Both the position numbers and the translations under genes were made by a program. Below, one piece after another: positions 11,098-23,100 of a stretch of 64,000 nt of DNA; position 1 is the stretch's first letter, and each line of letters starts with the position of its first letter. The notes under the pieces were generated by a model. The model did not search any database, was not told the origin of the DNA, and saw only the letters and a list, made by a program, of their open reading frames with translations. This DNA comes from Spirodela intermedia (taxonomy: Eukaryota > Streptophyta > Magnoliopsida > Alismatales > Araceae), in the NCBI GenBank assembly GCA_902729315.2, contig LR746266.1, positions 1,832,759-1,896,758 of the forward strand, read 5' to 3'.

Positions 11098-14071
11098 ATG
11101 AGAGCCCTCTTTCTCCTCCCTCTCCTCCTCGTCCTCATTTTGTACTCGGGGGCGGCCCCTCACGACGCCAAGCTCGGCCCCGATGATGGCCACTTCCTCC
11201 CCAGGCCTCTCATAATTGAGTATCCCTCGTCTCACTCGGCTAGTTCTTCGGATCATGGGGAAGGGGCGGCGTTCCGGTCCTCCTCCTGGCAGGATCAGGA
11301 TGAGAGTCGACTCCGATGTGACAGCTGGCGGGTGGCGGGGGAGGCCAACAACCTGGCGCCGTGGAAGACGGTGCCGCAGGAGTGCGCAGGGTACGTCAAG
11401 GCCTACATGACTGGGAAGGCGTATGAGTTCGACCTGGAGATGGTCGCCCAGGAGGCCGGCGCCTATGCCAAAGGCATCTTACTCGCCGGCGACGGCAGGG
11501 ACGCCTGGGTATTCGACGTCGACGAGACCTTGCTCTCTAACCTCCCTTACTATGCCGATCATCAGTACGGGTGAGGTCTTCAATTCGCATTCCCTTGCCC
11601 AATAGGAGTAACCGGACCTCCGTACGAAATGGCTTGTGCTTATCTGCTTCATCTGAAATTTTCTGATCTCCGGACTTGGGATTGCCCATGGCCGTGTTTT
11701 GCGATGGAATCAATTTTTTCCCAGATTTCTAAGCCATCGCATACTCGATCAACGGCATCATTATTCCATACCAGTGTGCTTGGTAACTTCATTGAGGAAA
11801 GTTGTGCTTGTGATGGTTACCTTTCATATTTTCTTCATAAATCCTGAGCCCACTAATTAGAAAATTCCAGGTCAAGCTGCGTGGATTTTTTCTCTGGATG
11901 TTCTTCTACCAGGAATTTAATCGGTGAATCTGCCCTGGTGAATTTGGCCCAAGTGATCCGCATGGTTCCATTTGAGTCAGTCCCAGATGGGGCGGCGGAT
12001 GCTTGATGCTCGACTTTTGTTGCCTTCGTAGTTGCAACTGCCGCCTTCTTTTCGATTTCCTCACATATTTGGGCAGCATTCTTGACCGTTGTGGGTATTC
12101 TATAGGCTTCTTAATTGTCGTATATACGGTCACATGGGCGACATTTCCTTCAAGCGTTTCCATCACCTTCAGAGACTTGCTCTCCTTCACCCGTTAGTCA
12201 TGCATATCTTTCCACTCGTCGGCGTTTTTGGGTGAGATTACATGCAGGTCTCTGCTCAGTGCTTTTGATACACCTTCTTTTGGCTTCTACACTGTGATGC
12301 TCTCTCTCGACAGCTACCAGTAGATCCATGGGATAGCCAGCACTGGAGCATCCCAAACTTCTGGCAGTTTCCAGATCTTGGGCATCTGGTTGTGTATCTT
12401 TCTATGGAGCAATGGCACTAGCATTGCGCGGCGCATCGAGTGAAATGATGTAGAAAGGAGCTGAAAATGAAAGAGATATCCGGAGAGTGAGATAAGGATA
12501 TTGCCTCGCTGTGTCGTTTTCCTTTTTTGGAGGAGTTTTCATTTGAGAATACTTTGGTTTGATCCTACTCACCCTGAAAAGGGTGGGAAGTCGCAGAGAA
12601 GTGAAGGTGGCTTATTGACCCTGTCCCTCTGCCCTGTCCACTGCCTAAACCTAGCCGGTGCTCCCTAATTTACTTTGCTTCTTTCTAGTGTACTTAAAAC
12701 AGTAGTAATGGTTCCGTGAAACTGGAATGGAACAGATTCTGTGATCTTCTCGGCAAGCTGTGTTTCAGTGCAACAAGTTATCATCCTGCCATTTTAAAAC
12801 TGTATGATGATCTGGCGCCCGAAGAAGTTCTGAGAATCTGGACTTCGCTTCTGTGATCTTTTTGGTAACATACCGCGTCTGTCGCTAAAATTGCTTCCAT
12901 AATGAATTGAGTTTCGCCAAGTTTTGGTGCAGCGAGCGTTTTAATGGCCACGCTATGTTTGCAGATCGTGATCCATCTTTTTGGCGTTCGAGGCATTGTT
13001 TTGTTCTGACTTTGTGGGTGCGCAAGTTCCAAGAACCAAATCTTTCCAAACTATCTTGAGAACCCTAAAGCAGGCTCAGACTTGCCGCCTTGGAGACGAT
13101 ATAGGATGAAGAGTTTGCTGCAGAAGTCTTACTTAAATAAGAGCAATGTCACTATTATCATCTTTAAATTCCCTCTCCGTCGGAGAACATCTCATCTATA
13201 AATTCTTATGTTTCTCTGGTGGGGAGCTTCCAGATCTTGACATATTTTAGGCAAAGAAGTCAGAGACGAACTTCTTGCAGAATCATTTATGGACGTCATG
13301 TTTTCGGCTGTTTTAGCGATCGAATGCTGCTCTCTTTATCTGATATTGCCTGGTTCTCTTCGAGTAGGAAAAGATTTTTGAGATGCCCGTGATGATCATC
13401 TGCAATGAACCACTTTCTTTCTCGCCACACTTGTTCTCTTTCTCGATGGGTATTCCCACGGTATGAATTTTTTACACTCGTTGGTGCGGTTGCTTACCAA
13501 TTTATTCCACCATGAAGCTCGGAGGTTTTCGACGGCCATCAGTTCGACAGATGGGTGGAGAAGGCTCGTGCTCCGGCAATAGAGCCCAGCTTAAAGCTCT
13601 ACAATGCCCTTCTGGAGTTGGGCTTGAAGATAATCCTGCTGACGGGACGGAGCGAGGCCCACAGGAGCGTCACTGTCGACAACCTGGAGAGGGCTGGGTT
13701 TCAGAGCTGGGATAAACTTCTTCTGAGGTTCACATCCTGTATCTTTTCATCTGGCAACCATCAAATACCCCAATTCTTATTATCCACAACCCCTCAGCAT
13801 CTTTCTCAATCCCTTTCAAAATTCCTTTCTCCTCAGCGGTTCCCTGATCATTCTTCTTCTTCTTCTCCTCATCATCATCATCATCATCATCAGGGACGTG
13901 AGCGACAGAGGGAAGACTGCGGTGGGCTACAAGTCCCAGAAGAGGGGTGAGATCGTCGGCGAAGGATACCGGATTCTCGGCAACTCCGGGGACCAGTGGA
14001 GCGACCTCGTAGGCCTCTCGACCGGCGAGCGATCGTTCAAGCTCCCGAATGCCATGTACTACATTCCCTGA
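11098..14071 (+). CDS. Secreted HAD-family acid phosphatase (vegetative storage protein / acid phosphatase 1 family)
   Basis: Three exons, 11098-11570, 13518-13727 and 13894-14071, join in phase to 286 residues. The start is the ATG opening a hydrophobic signal peptide (MRALFLLPLLLVLILYSGAA), pointing to the secretory pathway, vacuole or cell wall. HAD motif I is FDVDETLLSN, with the nucleophile Asp at about residue 140. Motif II is around LLTGRSE in exon 2, and the C-terminal acidic motif is GDQWSD in exon 3. The DxDET form is typical of class B/HAD-IIIB acid phosphatases such as plant VSPs and Apase-1; the nucleophile Asp that some VSPs lose is kept, so activity is likely. It is longer than most members (~255-270) because of a Ser/Asp/Gly-rich stretch after the signal peptide. 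Intron 1 is unusually long (1.95 kb). Intron 2 ends in an ATC repeat touching the acceptor. Confidence 0.92.
11853..12086 (-). pseudogene. Antisense coding-like fragment, unknown family
   Basis: Inside intron 1 of the acid phosphatase gene, the minus strand has a stop-free run of 77 codons with protein-like composition. It is Lys/Glu/Ala-rich at first, then MRITWAKFTRADSP, ending at TAG. A second open stretch on the same strand, in another frame (about 12062-12190, with SLKVMETLEGN), lies just upstream of it. The two could be exons of a lost gene or one frame-shifted gene. I do not recognise the family, and chance is possible. Confidence 0.3.
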
Positions 14072-14111
14072 AAAAGATTAAACGAGGGGCCGTGCTCTCC
14101 GAATGCTGTCT

Positions 14112-14117
14112 AATAAA
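14112..14117 (+). promoter_or_regulatory. Polyadenylation signal AATAAA
   Basis: A canonical AATAAA begins 41 bases after the acid phosphatase stop codon and is the best candidate for its 3'-end signal. Confidence 0.6.
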
Positions 14118-14199
14118 GTTGGGATCTCTGTCTCCGCCGAATGTGGGTCGCTTTTCTCGCGTCGTCCCCCGAGGCGTCTACCTGTTAGTAGATGGACCG

Positions 14200-14294
14200 G
14201 GCCCAAACCCCAAATTGGGCCCGCCCAACCTATGAGATGGTCCAGCCTATAAAGCAGACTATAGGGGTCCGGCCCAGTACAGATTAGATGGGCC
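14200..14294. promoter_or_regulatory. Cluster of four site II (TGGGCC) promoter motifs
   Basis: TGGGCC occurs at 14216-14221 and 14289-14294 (+), and its complement GGCCCA at 14200-14205 and 14271-14276. That is four copies in 95 bases, about 155-250 bases before the AATF start codon. Site II elements (TGGGCY), bound by TCP factors, are typical of plant ribosomal-protein and ribosome-biogenesis promoters. This suits the gene downstream. Confidence 0.6.
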
Positions 14295-14448
14295 GTATCA
14301 GGCACCGGAAGTAGGCTCATATTCCTACCCGTTTTTGTCGTCCCACTGCCGCCTTCGTATTCTCCCCCCTTTTGCGAAAAAACGCGCCGCCCTTCGTCGG
14401 CGGGTTTCCTCTGTTCTTCTGGTTGCCGTTGCAGGCGGCGTCGATTAG

Positions 14449-17400
14449 ATGGGTTCGGCTCCGAAGAGGAAGCGCCGGCCTGTGGAAGATGACGAGCCTG
14501 GAGAGGAAAACGCCCTGTTTAATGTAGGGAAGCAGGACGAAGATGAAGAAATTTCTAGTGGCGACGACGGCGAGAGTGACTCGGTAAGTTTTTAGTTCCC
14601 CCCCTTCCATCGTCTTTGTCGACTGGAGTTTATCTGAGTTTCTTTCTTTTGGTTCTCTTGGTTGGCCTTCTGGGGTTCGTTTATCCAGCTATGGGACAGC
14701 GACAATGCCCTGGGAGATGTGGGTGACGAGGATGAAGAGGGCAGTGATAAAGCCCTAGAAGAGGAGGGCGACGATGATGGAAAAGAAAGTGATAGTGCCC
14801 CTGAGGAGGGCGACGACCACCAAGAGGACAGTGAGAAAGATACAAGCGGTGGTAGGAGGCTGAAGCTGAACCATGGGGGTGCGGAGATGGAAGAACTAGA
14901 GAAGGAGTACGAGAATCTCCGGCATCAGGAGCAGTATGATCAAAGAAGAACCCTCTTTGTTTCACTTAATTTTCTGCTGATAATGCTACCACGTTTCATA
15001 AATCTAGTGGTTTCTTTAACGTCCTTGTGGTCGCTTTTCCTCTTTTGACATCAGTATCTGTACGGTTTCATGTGTGAAATGTAAATATTTGAGAAGTATT
15101 GAATTTTCCATGTCTGATTTCTCCTATGCTTACTTTCTAGAACTATCTTGAGTGGTTTGAAGCGCCAAAAGGATAAAGACTTTGTGAAAGGGCAGGCCAT
15201 AAAGAACCAAAAGGTGTGTTAGACTCAAAAGGCTTTTAAAGTTCCAAAGCTGGATGTGACTTCTTAGGACTGATCAAAGCTTTTGCGGGCCTGAGTTTTA
15301 GTCTTGTTATCTCAATATTTTTCATGTTTCTTAACAGTATCTTCATGTATATTCTGCAATCTTTGTAGCCAGACTGCATACTTCTGGTTAATATATGTAT
15401 ATATATTCTGAGAATATGTTTTTTGGAAAAGAAGCCGTCAAAGCTTATTTTTATGAAGACAGGGAAATTCTGTGAATTATTTGTGTTTGGTTTTTTCAAT
15501 TGTCAATATATTTTTTATAATGAAAAATAAATGACAATCATATCTTCCCGCTGTAATGCGAATATGGCATCTTCAATTCATGTCGACTGTGATTGGGCTT
15601 CTGGTGAATTAAAAGGTCCACATTTAACTGCTAATTCGTAGGGAGATACTTTTGCCTAATTACACTGATTTTATTATGCGTGGTTTTTTCTAGGAAAGTT
15701 TATCTGGGTTATTAGTTTATTTTTAGGAATGGAGTCGCATTATTTCTGTTTATCTCTTTTTTAAAGACAAATTCTCTTACACTACTTGTTGAAGGCTCTC
15801 TGGAACAGGAATTTGGAGTTCAGATTTCTATTGCAGAAAGCTTTCTCAAATTCAAACAAGCTTCCACAGGTCAGTTTCAAACGGATGGAAATATGTAAAA
15901 AATTTAGTGAAACCAGTATGTCTGAGACTTGGACGTTGATATATATGAACATTAATTTATTATATATTTCAGGAACCTCTAAGATCCCAGTTCTGTCATC
16001 GTGATGAAACCATTGACAAGGCATACTCAGAGCTTATCCTGTCATCCGAACAGACATTAAACAGTATGTTAGAACTACAAGAGGTTAGGCGACAATTTAG
16101 TTAAAATGTGTCTTGGTCAATGTATCAATAAGGCTTGGTTTCAATATGTAATTTTTAATGTTATAATTTTATAAATTAATTCTATTCTTTGTTGCAGGCT
16201 TTAGTTGAGAAGAACGGTTCCATTTCTCTGGAGAATGATGGTATTAGCAAAGGGTTTTATTACCGTGTTTGTTCCCATCACTTTCTTACTTAAATCGAAA
16301 CTTAAGCTTAATCAAATATCTGGTGCATATTTCCTGGTAGAATGCTTGATGTTTTCATAATGCAGCTGTTTCTCTTGGTTTAATTTTCTCGTAATGTGGC
16401 CATGTGAAAGCAGGCTTATCTGAGTGGCTGGTTGATAAGGTTAGAAAAAAAATGTGAAAAATAAACAAAATGTCTATGAGCATATTAGTTTCAATAATAT
16501 TTACATAGAATCCTATTTTATTGATTAGCTTATCATCAATGTTGGTCTGAAACAAGGGACAGCTGAGGTATAAGGAAGAAGAGTTGATGATATTAATGTG
16601 TGTGAGAATTCACTGTTTGATACTTCAATCAAAGCTTGCTTTACTATTTTTCCCAAACCGTAATCATACTCGAGGAAGATGGAAGACAGAATCTTATTGA
16701 TACCTGCATTCCGTGTAGAAACTGTGAATCATACTCAACGATGTACATAATAATAAACAGTAATTTTTCTCATAATCTTTGCTGGGATGTTGATGAGATG
16801 TGGAGTGTTGGCCTAGCTGGTACGAGGTGATAACTTTTTTTTGACTCGTAAGATGAGCTTTTTGTTATGGTGTTATTCTAATCCTGATTATTCTTTGTTT
16901 TAAAAAAATAAGAATGTTGTAGCTGATCTTTTTCCCCCCCTCTTAATATCAATGTTTTTTGCTTTGCGAATCATGTTGTATCAACTCTGTTGTTGTGTCT
17001 ATTTATCATTTCGATATGCTGTGTGTCCTCAATAACTTACAAGGCTATTCTCATGTTTTGGCTCATCTGGGATAAAAGTTACTTGCACCACTTTTCTTGC
17101 AGATACATCTAATACGCTGGAAATTGCGAATGATGACATTTGGTTGCAAATACAAAGGATGCAATGCAGGTTTTCAAACTGTAGCATCCATATATTTATT
17201 CTGTTATTTTTTTCACTATACCTCTTCATGCTGCCACTTGATTATATTTAAGTTTATTCTCGTGATCAATGACATTTCTCATGTTGTAGTGAGTAATCCT
17301 GACGTCATTTATGGATCCATCTTTTTGTGGAATTTTCCGTAATTCTTTATATTGGCACCCTGAGATTTCTTTATAGTGACATTTCGTGATCAGTGACATT

Positions 17401-19290
17401 TCTCATATTGAGATTCTTCCATCTCCTCAGACTCTTTTTGTGGGAAAAATATCGCTTTTTCGGGTATTTTCATTTATTTTCTTCTAAAGTGAGTTAATGG
17501 TGTCATTCTGCTCAATCACCTTGAGCCGTTTTGAGTAGACAAGGAACCAACTACTTAGTTAAAGAACAATGACAGAAAGCATTATATGTAAGCTATCGTT
17601 TTCTAGATCAACTACTTATCCAGTACACTGACATCAAGGTAGGTAATAATTTTATATTCTTGTTCTGGATCAAGAAAATCAGAACTTCCAAAAACCTTGT
17701 GCAATTCAACTCCTCTAAAGCCATAAAAGATTGATACTTCCGAGACCTGAATCTGAAAACTAATTTGCAATCCGACTTGTGAATAATTGAATAAATGTGG
17801 GAGGGAGTAATGGTTCAAGCTTGTATAGGTATTTGGTTGACCTCGTGGGGGTTGTTGTAGAAATCTTATGCCTTTTTGGCAGAAGCCATTATGGAGCCTG
17901 CATCAGTGAGCTGTTGCATAAGTTACAGTCGATTTTATCAGATGCTTTAAGTGGAGCTTTTGAAAAGTCTGAATCGGGTCAAGAAAAAAATTGTCAGCTT
18001 CTGAAGCCCAATTGATGCTCTCATGGCATAATTGGAGTTCTGTCATTTGGAACTCCTTTTGAAGGATCAATGGACTAAGCATTATTAAATCAAATAATGT
18101 GAATTTTGAATACCACCACTTGCATGATCGATGATTTGCTTGTGGGTCAACATTTATGCACTTACGAAAGCTTGTGGACTTGCTCCTATGTAATTAGTCA
18201 TTCGTTGTTGTCTGCAGAATAGTTTCATTTAGGAATAGTTCAATAGACAGATGGCAGAAGAAGACACAATTGACGAGTGGTGCAGCTGCATTCAAAAGCA
18301 AATTACATGCTTTCAATAAGGTTAATTTCCAGTGCTTCTGTAATTCCTGATCTACGATGGCCCACCTGATTACTCCATTTCGGTGTTCATTTCCACATTC
18401 TATTGTTGCAGAATATCAGTGACCAAGTGGCCGCACACATGAGAGATCCAAGTAGAATGATTGATAGGATGACGTTGAAGAGATCCTCTGTTGGCGTTCT
18501 TGGTGAGGTACGGTTTCCTTGCCTCTACTACGGTTCCTGAGGATCCCTCCCCCCCACCTCCTCTCTTTTAGCAATGATAATAAAATACTGAGATGTGCTG
18601 GTTGCTATAAGCTAGGGCGCTGAAGGGCCCACTACAGTAGGCATAGAGGTTTGACCTTGTCCTTTCTCTATTTATGAACGTGAATTTTAAATCTCATAGA
18701 AGCATTGGGTTGCTTGTTTAAAAGCACTCAATTCCTTGTTTTTACTTCATCTTCTGTGAGCTTTTAGGGTGGAAATGTAGATGGAGATCCTGAACTCATT
18801 GATGACTCCGAGTTCTACCAACAGCTCCTCAAGGAATTCTTTGAAACGTTTGATTTGTCGTCAGGTAGGCCGTTGGTGCTCATTCCCGCAGTGTTCATGC
18901 ATTGGATGGGCTCACTCTCCATTCTCCAATTCTTAGTTCTTCTATCATATTTTCCACTAGTCCATTGTAGTGAAAGAAATGCTTCTATTTCAGAACCATC
19001 ATTGCATGCTTTCAAGAAGTTCCAGACAAAGAAGCGTAAGACTGTTGACCGGCGCGCATCAAAGAACCGGAAGATAAGGTGGTTGCCAGCCTCTTTTCCC
19101 ATGCAGACGCCCGTCTCCATCATGCTCCTCTGGGTTCTTCCATAACAGCTGGTCGTTGCTTTGCAGATATAACGTCCATGACAAGATTGTCAACTTCATG
19201 GCCCCGAGGCCCATGGTTCTTCCTCCCACGGCCCCCAAATTGTTTGAGAATTTATTCGGCCTCCGGAAGAAGCAGTCGGCCTCCTCATAA
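14449..19290 (+). CDS. AATF: AATF/BFR2-type ribosome-biogenesis protein
   Basis: Twelve exons: 14449-14583, 14689-14933, 15141-15213, 15795-15869, 15973-16083, 16198-16240, 17103-17169, 18218-18320, 18412-18507, 18768-18864, 18994-19078 and 19167-19290. All junctions are GT-AG and in phase, giving 417 residues. The N-terminus is basic and then highly acidic (long Asp/Glu/Gly runs, residues ~15-110). The AATF-Che1 domain follows, including EKEYENLRHQEQ and WNRNLEFRFLLQKAF. The C-terminal TRAUB domain runs from about residue 310, with DDSEFYQQLLKEFFE, KTVDRRASKNRKIRYNVHDK and NFMAPRP. The yeast and human homologues work in the nucleolus on early small-subunit pre-rRNA processing; the same role is inferred here. 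The four site II motifs upstream match that job. It starts 378 bases after the acid phosphatase stop and is tail to tail with ceramide kinase. Confidence 0.94.
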
Positions 19291-20139
19291 GCTTGCTCCT
19301 CGGGCCAACTTCACTGTGGTCCTTTCATCCCGTCGTCTGATTGTGATTCCCGCTTCGATCTGTGAGGAGCTATTTCTTGGCTGTGTTGTGCTGTGCTGTG
19401 TTTCAGACGAGACGCTGCCGTGGCCACCGGACCGGAGGGTGGCAGGTAAACCAGGGCACGCCATGGCTGTGAGGTCTGGCGAAGTTCACCCGTTCTTTCT
19501 TTCATCACTATCGAGCTCCTCACCGTGGGATGATCCGACCGTGCGGCTTTTCTTGGTACCGTGGTGCAACATAATCAGGTTCTTCAGTATGGCCGTGAGG
19601 AATCCCCTTCCTTTTTTCTTTCTTTTTCTTTTGGGAATTTTCTGGTGGCCCTCACTCATTGGAAGGCTTCATCATCGCCAATCATGTCCTGGGTTGCTTC
19701 TTCAGTCAGATATGACGGGCGTCTACTGCAACAGCCCTTCTGGGCTGTCGCTAGTCGGCCATGCTAGCCAGCTTCCTTTTGGTTCCTGCATCTACTAATG
19801 CGTTCAAGGAATTGTCAGTGCTGTTACAATATATCCCGGTTTTAAGACCATTCATCGCGCGTTAAAGCTGGATTTACGTACAACATATGCTGAAGCATGG
19901 TCTTATATCCCGAGAGGATCCTCCCCCCATACAACCAGTTCTTTTAGAGACGAGGTTGGGCTATTCTAAACGGGCGGCAGCAGCCTCATTTTCTGTGTTT
20001 CTCTGAAAACTGAAGGCGAAGTACCTCCCTTCAATCCAAACCAGCAGTAGGGATCTGTCTAATTCCAAAAAGAGTTTGTTGGCTATGGTGCGGGTGCCTG
20101 GTCATGCAGCCAGAACTCTCTCTCTCTCTATCTCTCGCG
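19291..20139. other. Shared 3' region between convergent AATF and ceramide kinase genes
   Basis: 850 bases between two stop codons on opposite strands. It should hold both 3' UTRs. The open frames seen here (for example 19561-19767) show no protein-family features. Overlapping antisense 3' transcripts are possible. Confidence 0.5.
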
Positions 20140-23100
20140 CTATTCAGGACCGGCAGCGAACAAGCTGACGAGGCCTCGGAAGACTTGCGCAGAGAGCCGC
20201 CGCGCCGGGAAGAGCTCCCCATCCAGATTCCAGACGCTTTCCTCGCCCGACGAAGTAAAGGTGAACGCCCGGGTCTGTATGTTAATCACGACAGAAGGGT
20301 TAGTTGGGACGAGGAAACGATGGAGACAGCAAAACGAAGAACAGGCCAGGAAAGTTGCCTTGTGGTGCTCCACAAACTCGAAGCCGAGAGGGTCCGCTCC
20401 CTTCCTCGCGAGCCTGGTGAGGTGCCTAAAGAAGAAGCAGACGAACGGGCCGTGTGAAGACTCAGACGAGGTGGAAGAGAGCAGTTCTTTCGCCTAGGTT
20501 AACAAGGTTTTGAAGCTACAGAGCACTCATCGGATTCCGATATCAATTACAAAGGTTTCCATCGTCTTACTATGATCTCGGAGTTCAGCCGAGTTTCAAG
20601 CAGACTTCATAAAGGATGTTCTTTTTCAACGATACCCACCACACGATATTAAACAGCACAGGAAATGGAGATTCAGGAAAAAATATTTTTTTTCAGATCT
20701 AAACGTGTAAAAGATTTTGAAACGCGATAGGAAAGTATGGATAAAACTGTTGAGAACATGAACGAATATATAGGACAGTTGAGAAAGACGGCGCGAGATG
20801 TGAGCAAGTATCCGACGACTTACCATAAATACCGCGGGCGGGGACAATCTTTAATTAGTATAAGATGCAGAAAACCATCCGCGAGGTGGGCATCGGCGAC
20901 CAAACCATCGGGGGCCCTTCCATTGCGGCAGGAGATCACGGCCGCTCCAACACTGAGGTAACGCCCCTCTGATCTGGACCACCTCAAAGCTGAATCTCCA
21001 TTTACTAGGGCAGTTGCAGGGCGGGTGCTTTCCCTGCAAACGGCGCAATCTACACAACATTTCGATCTCGGCGTTTTCTCGCTTGAAATCCTTGTGTCTT
21101 GGGACCCCCTGTTCCGAAAACCTGTCCCAGCAGCTGAGTTCAATGTTTCATCCTCTAAAAAAGCAATTGCTGCATCATACGACCTGACGTGAACAAAGGA
21201 GAGAAAAATGACGGCAGTCAAAAAAGGGCAGGATATCGATCGAGGCTTTGGATGAATATGTGCGTGAGATGCCCGGTAGAAGATACCTGTGCTTCAGAAA
21301 CACCCTTGTTCCCGCGTAATCATACCGTTTTGGGCCCATCCATCGATATTTTTCACTCTCCTTCATGACGTCTCCATAAAAACCGTAACTGTGGAGATTC
21401 AAGTAGGATAGATTATTTAGGGGAAACAAAGTCCGCCGCATAATCTGGAAATCTCGATAGCGTGGTTTGAACAACGGTAACTTTTAACTGAATAAGAATG
21501 AGTGGCCAATGGCATTCCTTTGATCGGTTGGAGCAGGGTTTCTGTTAAGAACGACAGAACCTTGGAGTAATTAGGGATTTATACATGGATTCTTACATTT
21601 TTAAAGATTTTTCAAGGACTAAAGCAGGAGAAAACTAGTTGACTGAGTTTTTATTGTAGTCATGTGCTAAAACTTATTGGGAGGCGAGTGAAAAGATTCC
21701 GTGAATTAAAAAGGTGGCAGAATCAAAGAAACACGCATTCAAGATTACGTCATAGTGGAAACACGCTTTCCATCTCCTAGATCGTGTCTCAGTGGAAGGC
21801 ATGATTTCACTAGTTGACGACATTTCCTCAATGGCCAACACTAAATATGGCTAGTTCGATTTAAAGCTTTTGGTGCCTCCTGTCTATAAACTTCATCTCA
21901 GTCCCTTGAGTAGTTTTTTTTTCCTCCCACATCTTTATATTATCACTGGGTTATTATTACTCAAATAAACAACCAAGGTTGACAACAAACCAGAATTTTC
22001 ACTTCCTATAAGCAATAACCGTGCCTCTTAATGACTAGGATTCATAGGGTAAAACACATTTCAATTATTGCGGAAAGAATCTGAAGAATAGTTGATTTGA
22101 AGGACAAGGATTTTGCATAATTTTAGCTTAAAAATTAAAGTGCTCGTTTTCACAGACGAAGGAAGAATGAACAGGCTGTGTAAAACTGAATCCTTGCATC
22201 TGAGAATGAAACAAAAAGCTACTTAGTATTCATAATACGACCATGATTTACTGGACGCCAGATAATTTTATAACGTTCGTATAATAAGAGCAACCAGTAA
22301 GAAGTTACCCTGCAAAAGAAGCAGCATAACGTGTAAATGACGAAGAACCAGCATCCTGTCTCACCACCTGAGCAATGTCAAGACGCACCCTCTTACCAAG
22401 AACTATGTGCAATGCAGATGTTATGGGATCTCGTGAACCTGTGGTACTGCAAAATGTCACGGCCTATTTTCAGGGAACAAAGAAGATGAACAGGGAAAGA
22501 AAAATTAACTGAGACATAAAGACAACAAAGGATGATATTTGTGAACATTTCGAAGAACAAGTCAAATACCAGAAGATTTCAAAATTTCAGGTACGAAATA
22601 GGAGTTTGATGATAACCGAATTGATGTCAAATCATGCATCTGCCTCGTTTAACTTCCTGGTTAATCCTCAGATCCTTTGCTAAGGCATTGTCCCTCAAAA
22701 GAAAGAAAAAGAAACTGCTCGGATGCAGTCAACAGCCTATACCGCCACCAAAGGAGTTACCTGACCACAATGGCATCCGTCGAGCCTGAAGGAATGATTC
22801 CGAGTCTAAACCATTCATTGGGGAAGAAGGATGAAAGATCTTGACCTGAAACATTTTCAGAACAAAATATACAAGATTAGTCCAGAGAGACACATGAATA
22901 CGTTTAACTGACAACCTGCCATACGTGCTGCAGCCATAACTTTATTCAGTGAAGAAAAAAGTTACGTTCATTTCGACGTTGTATTGAGCAAACTCACCAG
23001 TGCGATGTGCTCCATCTTCCTTTCCTGCGATACAAAATAAGCATGTTGAGTTTCACCTAAATGCCTAGTGAATTCCAGGCGTGCGTACCCTAGAATAAGG

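Noticed and set aside
20104-20497. Two overlapping + strand open frames with protein-like sequence
   Set aside because: They are the antisense of the last two ceramide kinase exons, whose minus-strand translation matches that family clearly.
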